A stretch of DNA of 64,000 nt from Nonomuraea dietziae (GCF_014195505.1 NZ_JACIBV010000001.1:8308001-8372000), one strand, 5' to 3'. Positions 13,757 to 25,242 are shown, counted from the stretch's first letter. Made by a program: numbers and translations. The notes: a model not told the origin generated them from the letters alone.

Positions 13757-15978
13757 GGGAGTCAGGCGGCCGGGGGCAGGGTCCCGGCCGTGGCGGTGCC
13801 GGCGCCGGCTCTCAGGGAGGGCCCGGCGCCGTTCGTCGTACGCCCGCGGGTCCTGGCAGGCCGGGACGGCAGGGCGGCGCGGGCCGTCCCTCGCCCGACG
13901 AGCCGCCCCGCCGCAACAGGCCGGACGACGCCGGCCGCCGCGGCGCTCCCGACGACGCGCCCCGCCCCCGCAAGGACGAGCCCGACCGCCCCGAAGGACG
14001 GCAGGCGCGCCCGGACGACCCCTTCGACCTGCCCCGAGGGCTCACGGGGGCGGCGGCGCAGGAGAGCAGGCGCGTCCGTTCCGAGGACAGCGTGCCCCAG
14101 CCGAGGGCGGGCGCCCAGCGGCGCGGCCCTCGCCAGGACTCCAGGCAGGACTCCAGGCAGGGCCCGCCCCAGGGCCCGCCGCGCTCCGACCCGCGCAGGC
14201 AGGGGCGCAGGCCTCCGCCGCCGCCCCGCCCCCCGCGCCCTCCGCTGGTGCTGCGCCTGGGCAACCCGCGCAGGCGCATCAACATCGGCCTGATCGGCAT
14301 GACGTTCATCCTGTCGATCTTCGCGGGACGGCTCATCCAGCTGCAGGGCCTCGACTCCAAGGTCTACGAGGCCAGGGCCGCCCAGCAGCGGGTGGTCAGC
14401 GAGACCATCAAGGCCAAACGCGGCTCCATCACCGATGTCAACGGCCACGAGCTGGCCGTCACGGTCGAGGCGCGCGAGATCGCGATCGACCCGAGCAAGG
14501 TGCCCCAGGGCAAGCGCGCCCACGTGGCTGCGGTGCTGGCCAAGGAGCTGAACAAGCCCCCCGCCGAGATCGCGGCGAAGCTGGCCAAGACCACCTCGCG
14601 CTACGAGCTCCTGGCCCGCGACGTCGACCCCCTCGTCGCCGACAGGCTGCTGGAGCAGGAGCTGCCCACGGTCACCACCAAGAAGACCTACCGCAGGACC
14701 TACCCCGCGGGCGACCTCGCAGGCACGCTGATCGGCTTCGTCGGCGACGACGGCAACGGCCTCGAGGGCGTCGAGCAGATGCGCAACTCCGTGCTCGCCG
14801 GACGAGACGGCAAGCAGAGCATGGAGCAGGGCCGCGACGGCCAGCGCATCCCGATGACCCGCAGCCAGCGCCAGGCCCCGATCGAGGGCCGCGACGTCAG
14901 GCTGACCATCGACCGCGACATCCAGTGGGCCGCCCAGAAGGCCATCACCGAGCAGGTCGCCGCCAGCGGGGCGCTGAGCGGCACCGTGATCGTGATGGAC
15001 GTCAAGACCGCCCAGATCGTCGCCATGGCCAACGCTCCCGAACTCGACCTGAACAACTGGCAGAAGGCGCCCGACAGGTCCTTCGTCAACCGCGCGGTGG
15101 CCGAGGTCTTCGAGCCCGGCAGCACCAACAAGGTCATCACCGCCGCCGCGGCGATCGAGGCGGGCGCCGTCACGCCCGAGACGACCTTCAAGGTGGCCGA
15201 CCACATCAGGTGCGCCGACCAGACGCTGAAGGACTCCCACCCGCACAAGACGGAGGTGATGACGTTCAAGCAGATCGTCGAGACCTCCAGCAACGTCGGC
15301 ACCATCCAGGCCGCGCGCAGGATCGGCGCCCAGGGCCTGTACACGATGCTCAAGAACTTCGGCTTCGGCGCGCGGCCCGGCCTCGGCCTGCCGGGCGAGG
15401 AGGCGGGGCTGCTGCCCCATCACACGACCTGGTCGGGCACCCAGCGCTGCACGGTGGCCTACGGTCAGGGCGTGTCGGTGACCGCGCTGCAGACCGCGAG
15501 CGTCTACCAGACCATCGCCAACGGCGGGGTCAGGGTGCAGCCGCAGATCGTGGCGGGCATGACCGACGAGAACGGCAGGTTCGTCGCCGGCAAGCCGGGC
15601 AGGCAGACCAGGGTGGTCAGTCAGAACACGGCAGATGAGATCGCCGCCATGCTCGAGGGGGCGGTCAGCGCCGAGGGCACCGGTACCCTGGCAGCCATCC
15701 CCGGATACAGGGTGGCGGGCAAGACAGGCACCGCGAACCGATACGATCAGCAATTGGGCCGCTACAACGGCTACACCGCCTCCTTCGTTGGTTTCGCCCC
15801 CGCGGACAAGCCCGAGCTCGTGGTGCTCGCGGTGGTGCAGAAGCCGGCCAAGGACATCTACGGCGGGCACATCGCGGCCCCTGTGTTCAAGGACGTGATG
15901 ACGTTCGCCATCAAGAGCAGGAAGATTCCGCCCACAGGCCCGTCCGCGTCACCCGCGCGGATCGGCGCCGGACACTGA
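13753..15978 (+). CDS. ftsI: division-specific penicillin-binding protein (class B)
   Basis: Septal D,D-transpeptidase that crosslinks peptidoglycan as partner of FtsW. The 741-aa protein has an unusually long disordered cytoplasmic tail (residues 1-175) rich in Gly, Arg, Pro, Asp and Gln, including a doubled RQDS. One membrane helix follows (about 177-196), then the PBP dimerisation domain and transpeptidase domain. The active-site motifs are STNK (Ser457), SSN (512-514) and KTG (Lys657). GTG at 13753 overlaps the ftsL stop. There are no PASTA domains. The transpeptidase part is of ordinary length; only the tail is odd. Confidence 0.96.
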   Translation: MRESGGRGQGPGRGGAGAGSQGGPGAVRRTPAGPGRPGRQGGAGRPSPDEPPRRNRPDDAGRRGAPDDAPRPRKDEPDRPEGRQARPDDPFDLPRGLTGAAAQESRRVRSEDSVPQPRAGAQRRGPRQDSRQDSRQGPPQGPPRSDPRRQGRRPPPPPRPPRPPLVLRLGNPRRRINIGLIGMTFILSIFAGRLIQLQGLDSKVYEARAAQQRVVSETIKAKRGSITDVNGHELAVTVEAREIAIDPSKVPQGKRAHVAAVLAKELNKPPAEIAAKLAKTTSRYELLARDVDPLVADRLLEQELPTVTTKKTYRRTYPAGDLAGTLIGFVGDDGNGLEGVEQMRNSVLAGRDGKQSMEQGRDGQRIPMTRSQRQAPIEGRDVRLTIDRDIQWAAQKAITEQVAASGALSGTVIVMDVKTAQIVAMANAPELDLNNWQKAPDRSFVNRAVAEVFEPGSTNKVITAAAAIEAGAVTPETTFKVADHIRCADQTLKDSHPHKTEVMTFKQIVETSSNVGTIQAARRIGAQGLYTMLKNFGFGARPGLGLPGEEAGLLPHHTTWSGTQRCTVAYGQGVSVTALQTASVYQTIANGGVRVQPQIVAGMTDENGRFVAGKPGRQTRVVSQNTADEIAAMLEGAVSAEGTGTLAAIPGYRVAGKTGTANRYDQQLGRYNGYTASFVGFAPADKPELVVLAVVQKPAKDIYGGHIAAPVFKDVMTFAIKSRKIPPTGPSASPARIGAGH

Positions 15979-16000
15979 ACAGGGAGGGTACGCTCTCGCC

Positions 16001-17551
16001 GTGCGTCCCCCGTCGTCTATGCGTCCCAAGACCAGCCCGCCGCGCCCGCTGAGCGGGTTGGCGGCCATGCTTGACGCTCCGTCAGGCAGCTCACGCTCAC
16101 CGCTGGCCGCCGTCACAGGTGTGACGATCGACTCGCGCCAGGTCCTTCCTGGCGACCTCTACGTCGCCCTGCCGGGCAACACCGCCCACGGCGCCGACTT
16201 CTCCCCGCAGGCGATGGCGAGCGGCGCGGTGGCGATCCTGACCGACCCCGCGGGCCGCGAGGCCGCCGCCGCCACCGGCCTGCCCGTGCTCGTCCTCGGC
16301 GACCCCCGCCTCGTGCTCGGCCAGATCGCCTCCTGGGTGTACGGCCAGCCCGCCCACGACATCTCCGTCCTCGGCGTGACGGGCACCAGCGGCAAGTCGA
16401 CCACCACCTTCCTGCTGGAGGCGGGGCTGCGCGCCGCGGGCCACACCACGGGCCTGGTCGGCGGCGTGGAGATCCACGCGGGCGACGTGGTCATCGAGCC
16501 CAAGCTGACCACGCCCGAGGCCACCGACCTGCACGGCCTGTTCGCCCTCATGCGAGAGCGCGGCGTCACGGCCGCGGCCATGGAGGTCTCCAGCCACGCG
16601 CTCGCGCTCGGCAGGGTCGACGGCGTCTTCTACGACGTGGCCCTGTTCACCAACCTCTCGCAGGACCACCTCGACTTCCACAAGGACCTCGACGACTACT
16701 TCGCCACCAAGGCGAGGCTGTTCCAGCCGGAGTTCAGCAGGACGGGCGTCACCAACCTCGACGACGCCCACGGTCGCGAGCTCCTGCACCGTGCCACGAT
16801 CCCGATGACCACCTTCTCCGCCACGGGCGACCCCGGGGCCGACTGGCGCGCGCTCGACGTCAGGCTCGGCGCCGACGGCAGCGCCTTCAGGGTGGTGGGC
16901 CCAGGCGGAGTCGAGGACGACGTGGCGATCTCGCTGCCGGGCCCCTTCAACGTCGCCAACGCGCTCGGCGCGATCGTCACCCTGGTCGAGGCGGGCGTGC
17001 CGTTGCGCGCGGCCGTCCACGGGGTGGGCTCGATGACGGGCGTGCCGGGCAGGATGGAGCGCGTCACCGACGCCGGCTGCGAGTTCCAGGCCGTGGTCGA
17101 CTACTCCCACAAGCCGGGGGCGGTCGAGTCCGTGCTCGAGTCGCTGCGCGCCGTCACGGCGGGCAGGCTGACCATCGTGCTCGGCTGCGGCGGCGACCGC
17201 GACAAGGGCAAGCGCCCGCTCATGGGCGAGGCGGCCGCGAGGCTGGCCGATGTGGCGATTTTCACCAGCGACAACCCCCGCTCCGAGGACCCGCTGGCGA
17301 TCCTTGCCGCGATGATGGACGGAGCGCTACAGGTGCCGCCCGGTGAGCGCGCCCACGTGGTCGTCGAGCCCGACAGGGCGGCGGCCATCGGCCTGGCGAT
17401 CGGCCACGCCCAGCGCGGTGACGTGGTCGTCGTGGCGGGCAAGGGCCACGAGCAGGGCCAGTACATCTCAGGTGAGGTGATCCCCTTCGACGACAGGGCC
17501 GTCGTCGCGGGGGCGATCGACGCACGCAAGGAAAGCAGGAAGAACCTATGA
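16001..17551 (+). CDS. murE: UDP-MurNAc-L-Ala-D-Glu:meso-DAP ligase
   Basis: Cytoplasmic Mur ligase adding the third residue of the peptidoglycan stem. The 516-aa protein has the ATP-binding loop GVTGTSGKST (residues 125-134) and AMEVSSHALALGRVDG. The carbamylated-Lys region and the DNPR motif (residues 424-427) mark specificity for meso-diaminopimelate rather than lysine. The first 15 residues (RPPSSMRPKTSPPRP) are probably disordered; GTG at 16001 is used, with in-frame ATG at 16019 as an alternative. The stop overlaps murF (ATGA). The DNPR motif predicts mDAP-type peptidoglycan for this organism. Confidence 0.96.
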   Translation: MRPPSSMRPKTSPPRPLSGLAAMLDAPSGSSRSPLAAVTGVTIDSRQVLPGDLYVALPGNTAHGADFSPQAMASGAVAILTDPAGREAAAATGLPVLVLGDPRLVLGQIASWVYGQPAHDISVLGVTGTSGKSTTTFLLEAGLRAAGHTTGLVGGVEIHAGDVVIEPKLTTPEATDLHGLFALMRERGVTAAAMEVSSHALALGRVDGVFYDVALFTNLSQDHLDFHKDLDDYFATKARLFQPEFSRTGVTNLDDAHGRELLHRATIPMTTFSATGDPGADWRALDVRLGADGSAFRVVGPGGVEDDVAISLPGPFNVANALGAIVTLVEAGVPLRAAVHGVGSMTGVPGRMERVTDAGCEFQAVVDYSHKPGAVESVLESLRAVTAGRLTIVLGCGGDRDKGKRPLMGEAAARLADVAIFTSDNPRSEDPLAILAAMMDGALQVPPGERAHVVVEPDRAAAIGLAIGHAQRGDVVVVAGKGHEQGQYISGEVIPFDDRAVVAGAIDARKESRKNL

Positions 17552-18993
17552 TCCCGTTGCCACTGGCCAGGGTCGCCGAGATCACCTCGGGCGCTCTGTC
17601 GGGCATGGCCGACCCCCGCGCCGTGGTGCGCGGCCCCGTCGTGATCGACTCACGGGCGGTCGAGCCGGGATCCCTGTTCGTGGCGATCAAGGGCGATCGC
17701 GTCGACGGCCATGACTTCGCCGCCGAGGCGATCAAGGCGGGCGCCGTGGCGGTGCTGGCCACCAGGCCGGTCGAGGTGCCCGCGGTGATCGTGACCGACA
17801 TCTTCGCCGCGCTGGCCGCGCTCGGTACGGCCGTGGCCGCCGCGCTGCCCGCCGCCACCGCCATCGGCATCACGGGCTCGGCGGGCAAGACGACCACCAA
17901 GGACCTGCTGGCCAGGCTGACGGCGCGGATGGGTCCCAGCATCGCGCCCGTCGGCTCGTTCAACAACGAGATCGGCCATCCGCTCACCGTGATGAAGGCC
18001 GACCACGAGACCAGGTTCCTGGTGCTGGAGCTCAGCGCGCGCTACGTGGGCGACATCGCGCACCTGGCGCGCGTCGCGCCGCCGCGCATCGGTGTGGTCC
18101 TCAACGTCGGCACCGCCCACCTCGGCGTGTTCGGCGGCAAGGAGGCCATCGCCCAGGCCAAGGGCGAGCTGGTCGAGGCGCTGCCGTCCGACGGGGTGGC
18201 GGTGCTCAACGCCGACGATCCGCTGGTGCGCCAGATGGCCTCCCGCACCACCGCCAGGGTCACCTACTTCGGCCGTGGCGAGGACGCCGCCGTCCGCGCC
18301 GAGGACGTCGTCGTCGACGAGCGCGGGCGCGCCTCCTTCACCCTGCGCACCCCCTCGGGCGCCGCCCACGTCGCGCTCAGGCTGTACGGCGAGCACGTCG
18401 TGGAGAACGCCCTCGCCGCCGCGGCCGCCGCCTATGAGCTGGGCCTGCCCGTGGCGACCATCGCGGAGGAGCTGTCGGAGGCCGAGCCGCGCAGCAAGTG
18501 GCGCATGGAGGTCACCGAGAGCCCCGACGGCGTCACCGTCGTCAACGACGCCTACAACGCCAACCCCGACTCGATGCGGGCCGCCTTCCACACCCTCGAC
18601 GTGCTCGGCAAGGGCCGGCGCCGCTTCGCCGTCATCGCCGCCCTGCGCGAGCTGGGCGAGGAGAGCGACGAGCTCAACGAGGGCGTCGGCCGCCTCGCGG
18701 GCGCCTCGGGGCTGAGCGGGCTGGTCGTGGCGGGGCCGGGGGCCGAACCCTTGCTGCGCGGGGCCTTCGCCGCCGTCGAGGCCGCCGAGCAGGCCGCCGT
18801 GGAGGGCCTGGGCGCGGGCGGCGGGCCGGATCACAGGCAGGACCCGCCGATCGTGCACGTGGCCGACGCCGAGGCCGCCGCGGCGCAGGTCTCGGCCTGG
18901 CTCAGGCCGGGCGACGTGCTGCTGGTGAAGGGGCCGCGCGCCATGAACCTGCAGCGCACGGCCGAGCTGGTCCTTGGGAGGGCCACCAAGTGA
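17548..18993 (+). CDS. murF: UDP-MurNAc-tripeptide D-Ala-D-Ala ligase
   Basis: Adds D-Ala-D-Ala to the UDP-MurNAc-tripeptide. The 481-aa protein has the three Mur-ligase domains: an N-terminal substrate domain with VIDSRAVEPGSLFVAIKG, the ATP loop GITGSAGKTTTK (about residues 109-120), VVNDAYNANPDSMRAA near 331, and a C-terminal domain ending VLLVKGPRAMNLQ. Near residues 425-435 it carries a short Gly-rich insert (EGLGAGGGPDHRQ) before the last strand. ATG at 17548 overlaps murE and the stop overlaps mraY, so translation is coupled on both sides. Confidence 0.96.
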   Translation: MIPLPLARVAEITSGALSGMADPRAVVRGPVVIDSRAVEPGSLFVAIKGDRVDGHDFAAEAIKAGAVAVLATRPVEVPAVIVTDIFAALAALGTAVAAALPAATAIGITGSAGKTTTKDLLARLTARMGPSIAPVGSFNNEIGHPLTVMKADHETRFLVLELSARYVGDIAHLARVAPPRIGVVLNVGTAHLGVFGGKEAIAQAKGELVEALPSDGVAVLNADDPLVRQMASRTTARVTYFGRGEDAAVRAEDVVVDERGRASFTLRTPSGAAHVALRLYGEHVVENALAAAAAAYELGLPVATIAEELSEAEPRSKWRMEVTESPDGVTVVNDAYNANPDSMRAAFHTLDVLGKGRRRFAVIAALRELGEESDELNEGVGRLAGASGLSGLVVAGPGAEPLLRGAFAAVEAAEQAAVEGLGAGGGPDHRQDPPIVHVADAEAAAAQVSAWLRPGDVLLVKGPRAMNLQRTAELVLGRATK

Positions 18994-20048
18994 CCAACAT
19001 CATCATCGCCGGTGCGGTGGGCCTGATCCTGTCGATGCTCGGCACCCCCCTGGCGATCAGACTCTTCTCCCGGCGAGGCTACGGACAGGAGGTCCGCGAC
19101 GACGGGCCCTCGGCGCACCTCAGCAAGAAGGGCACGCCCACCATGGGCGGCACGGTCTTCGTGCTGGCCGCGCTGCTCGCCTACGCCGCCTCCCACCTGG
19201 CCACGCTCGAACCCCCGACCGTCTCGGGGCTGCTGGTGCTGTTCCTCATGGCGGGCCTCGGCGCCGTGGGCTTCCTCGACGACTTCATCAAGATCTACAA
19301 GCAGCGCAGCCTCGGCCTGCGCAGCGGCGCCAAGGCGCTCGGCCAGCTCGTCGTCGGCGCAGTCTTCGCGGTGCTCGTGATGCGCTTCCCCAACGTCTAC
19401 GGCATCACCCCCGCCCAGGACAAGCTGTCCTTCCTGCGCGACTTCGGCCCGGCGATCGGCATCTTCTTCTTCACCCTCTGGGTGCTCGTCATGATCGTCG
19501 GCTTCTCCAACGCGGTGAACCTGACCGACGGCCTCGACGGCCTGGCCTCCGGCGCCACGGCCACCGTGCTGGGCGCCTACGTGCTGATCGGCAACTGGCA
19601 ACTGCGCAACAACTGCATCGACAACCTCGGACCCAACTGCTACTGGGTGCGCGACCCGCTCGACCTGGCGGTGGTCGCCGCGGCCGTGCTCGGCGGGCTG
19701 ATCGGCTTCCTGTGGTGGAACGCCCCTCCCGCGCGCATCTTCATGGGCGACACGGGCTCGCTGGCCCTGGGCGGAGTCCTGGCGGGGCTGGCCATCACCA
19801 CCCGCACCCAGCTGCTGCTGATCATCCTGGCCGGGATGTGCGTGATCATCACCTGCTCGGTGATCATCCAGGTCGGCTTCTTCAAGATGACCGGCAAACG
19901 GGTCTTCCGCATGGCTCCGCTGCAGCACCACTTCGAGCTGAAAGGCTGGGCGGAGACCACGATCGTGATCAGGTTCTGGCTGATCGCAGGGCTGTGCGCG
20001 GCCGTGGGCCTCGGCCTGTTCTACGTGGAGTGGATGCCCAAGTCATGA
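18990..20048 (+). CDS. mraY: phospho-MurNAc-pentapeptide translocase
   Basis: Ten-helix membrane enzyme that transfers phospho-MurNAc-pentapeptide to undecaprenyl phosphate, giving lipid I. The 352-aa product shows the family motifs HLSKKGTPTMGG, FLDDFIK, NAVNLTDGLDGLASG, the Mg-binding FMGDTGSLALGG and the cytoplasmic loop APLQHHFELKGW. The GTG start at 18990 overlaps the murF stop (GTGA), which fits the conserved N-terminus; a far longer open frame upstream is a shadow of murF. The stop overlaps the murD ATG. Confidence 0.96.
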   Translation: MTNIIIAGAVGLILSMLGTPLAIRLFSRRGYGQEVRDDGPSAHLSKKGTPTMGGTVFVLAALLAYAASHLATLEPPTVSGLLVLFLMAGLGAVGFLDDFIKIYKQRSLGLRSGAKALGQLVVGAVFAVLVMRFPNVYGITPAQDKLSFLRDFGPAIGIFFFTLWVLVMIVGFSNAVNLTDGLDGLASGATATVLGAYVLIGNWQLRNNCIDNLGPNCYWVRDPLDLAVVAAAVLGGLIGFLWWNAPPARIFMGDTGSLALGGVLAGLAITTRTQLLLIILAGMCVIITCSVIIQVGFFKMTGKRVFRMAPLQHHFELKGWAETTIVIRFWLIAGLCAAVGLGLFYVEWMPKS

Positions 20049-21403
20049 TCGTCGTAGCCGGACTCGGCGTCTCGGGAACCGCCGCGGCCAGGGTGCTCGC
20101 CGCGCGGGGAGAGCGCGTCGTCGTCCTCGAAGGCGTCGAGGGGGAGCGCCAGCGCGTCGTCGCGGCGGAGCTGGCCGAGCTCGGTGTCGAGGTGCGCTTC
20201 GGGGCGACCGAGCTGCCCGCGGAAGCCTCCTCGCTGGTCACCACGGGCTGGGCGCCGCACCACCCGCTGATCGCCGCCGCCCTCGAGTCGGGCGTCGAGG
20301 TGGTCGGCGAGGTGGAGCTGGCCTGGCGGCTGCGGCCCGAACGGGCCGCGCCGTGGCTGGCGCTGACCGGCACCAACGGCAAGACCACCGTCGTGCGCAT
20401 GCTGACCTCGATGCTGCTGGCCGCGGGGCGCAAGGCGCTGGCGGTGGGCAACGTCGGCGTGCCCGTCGTCGAGGCCGTGGCCGGCCCCTACGACGTGCTG
20501 GCGGTCGAGCTGTCGAGCTTCCAGCTGCACTGGTCGAGCAGCCTGGCCCCGCACGCCGCCGCCATCCTCAACATCGCCCCCGACCACCTCGACTGGCACG
20601 GCACCCTCGAGGAGTACGCCAGGGCCAAGGCCCGCATCTTCGAGCGGGCGGGCACGGTGGTCTACAACGCCGACGACCCGATCGCCGCCGCGCTCGCCGA
20701 GCCGTACGCGGGGGCCGTGGGCTTCACCCTCCAGGTGCCGAGGCCCGGCCAGGTCGGCGTGGTGGAGGACCTGCTGGTCGACCGCGCCTACGTGGCCGAC
20801 CCCGTACGTCAGGCGGACGAGCTCGCCACGCTCGACGACGTGCACCCCTTCGCCCCGCACAACGTCGCCAACGCCCTGGCCGCCGCCGCGCTGGCCCGCG
20901 CCTTCGGCGTCCCGACCGAGGCGGTACGGCAGGGCCTGCGAGACTTCGTCCCCGACCCGCACCGCATGACCCATGTGGGCAGGACGGGCGAGGTCGACTA
21001 CATCGACGACTCCAAGGCCACCAACCCCCACGCCGCCGCCGCCTCGCTGGCCGCCTACCCCTCGATCGTGTGGATCGCGGGAGGGCAGCTCAAGGGCCTC
21101 GACGTCGACGACCTCGTCCGCCAGGCGGCGCCGAGACTGCGCGGCGTGGTGCTGATCGGCGTCGACAGGGCGAGGATCGCCGAGGCACTCGCGCGACACG
21201 CGCCGAATGTCCCTGTGGTGGACCTGGCTGATCGAGACACTGGGGTGATGGACCGTGTCGTCACCGAAGCCGCCAGGCTCGCCGCCCCCGGGGACACCGT
21301 GCTGCTGGCTCCGGCCGCCGCCTCCCTCGACATGTTCGCGAACTACCCTGCTCGGGGGGAGGCCTTCGCGCACGCCGTGAGGAAACTGAAGGAGAAGGCG
21401 TGA
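20045..21403 (+). CDS. murD: UDP-MurNAc-L-Ala:D-Glu ligase
   Basis: Adds D-glutamate to UDP-MurNAc-L-Ala. The 452-aa protein opens with a Rossmann-like domain (VVAGLGVSGTAAARVLAARG), then carries the ATP loop ALTGTNGKTTVVRML near residues 111-125, VELSSFQLHW, NIAPDHLDWHGTLEEYARAK in pieces near 176-195, and YIDDSKATNPHAAAASL in the C-terminal domain. ATG at 20045 overlaps the mraY stop. The N-terminal domain is short but complete. The 3' end overlaps ftsW by four bases. Confidence 0.95.
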   Translation: MIVVAGLGVSGTAAARVLAARGERVVVLEGVEGERQRVVAAELAELGVEVRFGATELPAEASSLVTTGWAPHHPLIAAALESGVEVVGEVELAWRLRPERAAPWLALTGTNGKTTVVRMLTSMLLAAGRKALAVGNVGVPVVEAVAGPYDVLAVELSSFQLHWSSSLAPHAAAILNIAPDHLDWHGTLEEYARAKARIFERAGTVVYNADDPIAAALAEPYAGAVGFTLQVPRPGQVGVVEDLLVDRAYVADPVRQADELATLDDVHPFAPHNVANALAAAALARAFGVPTEAVRQGLRDFVPDPHRMTHVGRTGEVDYIDDSKATNPHAAAASLAAYPSIVWIAGGQLKGLDVDDLVRQAAPRLRGVVLIGVDRARIAEALARHAPNVPVVDLADRDTGVMDRVVTEAARLAAPGDTVLLAPAAASLDMFANYPARGEAFAHAVRKLKEKA

Positions 21404-22716
21404 GCACCGCGGCCGACAGCCCGGTCGAGGGCCCCACCGGCTGGGCCAAGGAGCAGGCCGCCGCGCTCAGGGAGCTGCTCGACCGGCCGCTGACCACCTA
21501 CTACCTGATCATCGGGTGCAGCGCGCTGCTGCTGGCGCTCGGGCTCATGATGGTCCTGTCGGCCTCCAGCATCGAGGCGCTGCAGAAGACGGGCGACCCG
21601 TTCTACTGGTTCGTCAAGCAGTCGATGTCGGCCGGGCTCGGCGTGCCGGTGATGTGGGTCTGCTCGCGGCTGCCGCACCGCTTCTTCAGATGGGCGGGCT
21701 ACCCGCTCATGGCGCTGTCGATCATCGGCCTCGGCATCGTGATCTTCGCAGGCGAGTCGCAGCTCGGCGCGCAGCGCTGGATCGACGTCGGCCCCATCTA
21801 CCTGCAGCCGTCCGAGCCGGCCAAGCTCGGCCTGGCGCTGTGGGGGGCCGACCTGTTGGCCCGCAAGGCGCGCGGCGGCCGCATCGAGTGGCGCCACCTG
21901 CTCATCCCGCTGCTGCCCGGCACCGCGATCCTGGCCGTCATGGTCATGCTCGGCCGCGACCTCGGCACCACGCTCGTGCTGATGCTGATCTTCCTGTCGC
22001 TGCTGTGGGTGGTGGGCGCGCCGATCAAGCTGTTCGGCGGCATCATCGCGATGATGACGGTGGCGGTCATCTTCATGATCACCACGGAGGGCTACAGGTC
22101 CGACCGCATCACCGGCTGGCTCGACCCGTGGGGCCACGCCCAGGGCGCCGGCTACCAGGCCGTGCAGGGGCAGATCGCGATGGGCTCGGGCGGCTGGTTC
22201 GGGCTCGGACTGGGCAGCAGCCGTCAGAAGTGGAGCTGGATCCCCCACGCCGAGAGCGACTTCATCTTCTCCATCCTCGGCGAGGAGCTCGGGCTGATGG
22301 GCACGCTGTCGGTGATCGCGCTGTTCGGCCTGCTCGGCTACGCGGGCCTGCGGGTGGCGATGCGCGTCAACGATCCCTTCATCAGGCTGGCCTCCTCGGC
22401 CGTGGTCGCGTGGGTCGCGGGGCAGGCCATCGTCAACATCGGCGCCGTCATCGGCGTGCTGCCCATCACGGGCATCCCGTTGCCGTTGGTCTCCTACGGA
22501 GGTTCGGCGCTGTTGCCGACGCTCGCCGCGCTTGGCATGTTGTTGTCATTCGCCAAACGCGAACCTGGCGCCAGGGAGGCTCTGGCCGCGCGTGGCCCCG
22601 GACCGGCCGCGCGGGCTCTAAGCTGGCTGGGCCTGGGGGGTGCGCAGCGGGGCCGACCGAGACGACCGACAAGAAACGTGCCTACTGGACGAGTCGGGCC
22701 AGATGCGGAACGTTAA
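21400..22716 (+). CDS. ftsW: septal peptidoglycan glycosyltransferase FtsW (SEDS)
   Basis: SEDS-family lipid-II polymerase of the divisome, working with FtsI. The 438-aa protein has about ten membrane helices between residues 33 and 385. Family landmarks include GAQRWIDVGPIYLQPSEPAKL, shown in pieces as RWIDVG and QPSEPAKL near 127-143, the catalytic-loop region WSWIPHAESDFIFSILGEELG near 279-298, and the terminal PLPLVSYGGSALLPTL near 364. A basic, Gly/Arg/Pro-rich cytoplasmic tail of about 50 residues follows. GTG at 21400 overlaps murD. A 37-bp gap leads to murG. Confidence 0.96.
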   Translation: MSTAADSPVEGPTGWAKEQAAALRELLDRPLTTYYLIIGCSALLLALGLMMVLSASSIEALQKTGDPFYWFVKQSMSAGLGVPVMWVCSRLPHRFFRWAGYPLMALSIIGLGIVIFAGESQLGAQRWIDVGPIYLQPSEPAKLGLALWGADLLARKARGGRIEWRHLLIPLLPGTAILAVMVMLGRDLGTTLVLMLIFLSLLWVVGAPIKLFGGIIAMMTVAVIFMITTEGYRSDRITGWLDPWGHAQGAGYQAVQGQIAMGSGGWFGLGLGSSRQKWSWIPHAESDFIFSILGEELGLMGTLSVIALFGLLGYAGLRVAMRVNDPFIRLASSAVVAWVAGQAIVNIGAVIGVLPITGIPLPLVSYGGSALLPTLAALGMLLSFAKREPGAREALAARGPGPAARALSWLGLGGAQRGRPRRPTRNVPTGRVGPDAER

Positions 22717-22753
22717 GGCGCGGCACGTTTCTCATCAGTAGGGAGTAACCGAC

Positions 22754-23835
22754 ATGAGGGTGGTCCTCGCCGGTGGCGGGACGGCCGGTCACATCGAACC
22801 GGCTCTGGCCCTGGCTGACGCGCTGCGCCGGCTGGAGCCAGGCATCGGCGTGACGTGTCTCGGTACCGAGCGCGGCCTGGAGACCAGGCTGGTGCCCGCC
22901 AGGGGCTACGAGCTGCAGCTCGTGCCCGCCGTGCCGCTTCCGCGGGCGCTCACGCCGCAGTTGCTCACCGTTCCCGGGCGGCTGGCGGGGGCCATCAACG
23001 CCGCGGCGTCCATCATGGACAGGACGAGCGCCGACATCCTGGTCGGCTTCGGCGGTTACGTCGCCACCCCCGCCTACCTGGCGGCCAGGCGGCGCGGGCT
23101 GCCGATCGTCGTCCACGAGGCCAACGCCCGTCCCGGGCTGGCCAACAGGCTCGGCGCGCGTCTGACCGACCACGTCTTCACCGGGCATCCGCAGAGCACC
23201 ATGGCCAAGGCCGAGCTGATCGGCATCCCGCTGCGCAGGGACATCGTCCAGCTCGACAGGCTGTCGATGGGCGACAAGGCCCGCTCGTGGTTCGGGCTGC
23301 GCACCGACCTGCCGACGCTGCTGGTCTTCGGCGGCTCGCAGGGCGCCCGCTCGCTCAACCAGGCCGCGCTGGCGGCGGGGCCGGTGCTGCGCAGGGCGGG
23401 CGTGCAGGTGCTGCACGTGCTCGGCCCGAAGAACGCCCTGGAGCAGGAGCCGCCTCCGGGCGACCCTCAGTACGTCGTGCTGCCCTACGTGGACCGCATG
23501 GACCTCGCCTACGCCGCCGCCGACTTCGCCCTGTGCCGCAGCGGGGCGATGACCTGCGCGGAGCTGACCGCCGTCGGCCTGCCCGCCGCCTACGTGCCAC
23601 TGCCGCACGGCAACGGCGAGCAGCGGCTCAACGCCACGCCGATCGCCCAGCGAGGCGGTGGGCTCGTGATCGACGACTCCGACCTTTCACCTGATTGGAT
23701 CATCCAGAACGTGCTGCCCATCCTGCGCGACCCCGAGCGGGTCGCGACCATGTCGGAGGCCGCCGCGGCGATGGGGCGCAGGGACGCCGACGTCGCCCTC
23801 GCCCGCAAGGTGCTCGAGATCGTGGGAGGTCGCTC

Positions 23836-23839
<4 letters not shown>
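22754..23839 (+). CDS. murG: lipid II synthase MurG
   Basis: Membrane-associated GT28 glycosyltransferase that transfers GlcNAc to lipid I. The 361-aa protein has the acceptor-binding LAGGGTAGHIEPALALADALRR motif in pieces from residue 5 (GGGTAGHIEPALALA). The hydrophobic patch and VGFGGYVATPAYLAARRRGLP follow near residues 95-114, then the donor-domain pieces LVFGGSQGARSLNQAAL and CRSGAMTCAELTAVGLPAAYVPLP. ATG at 22754 has GGGAG about 9 bases upstream. The stop overlaps the murC ATG. Confidence 0.96.

Positions 23840-25238
<1,399 letters not shown>

Positions 25239-25242
<4 letters not shown>

Noticed and set aside
13762..15870. 702-codon minus-strand open frame
   Set aside because: Antisense shadow of ftsI; no similarity, and the true gene has all transpeptidase motifs.
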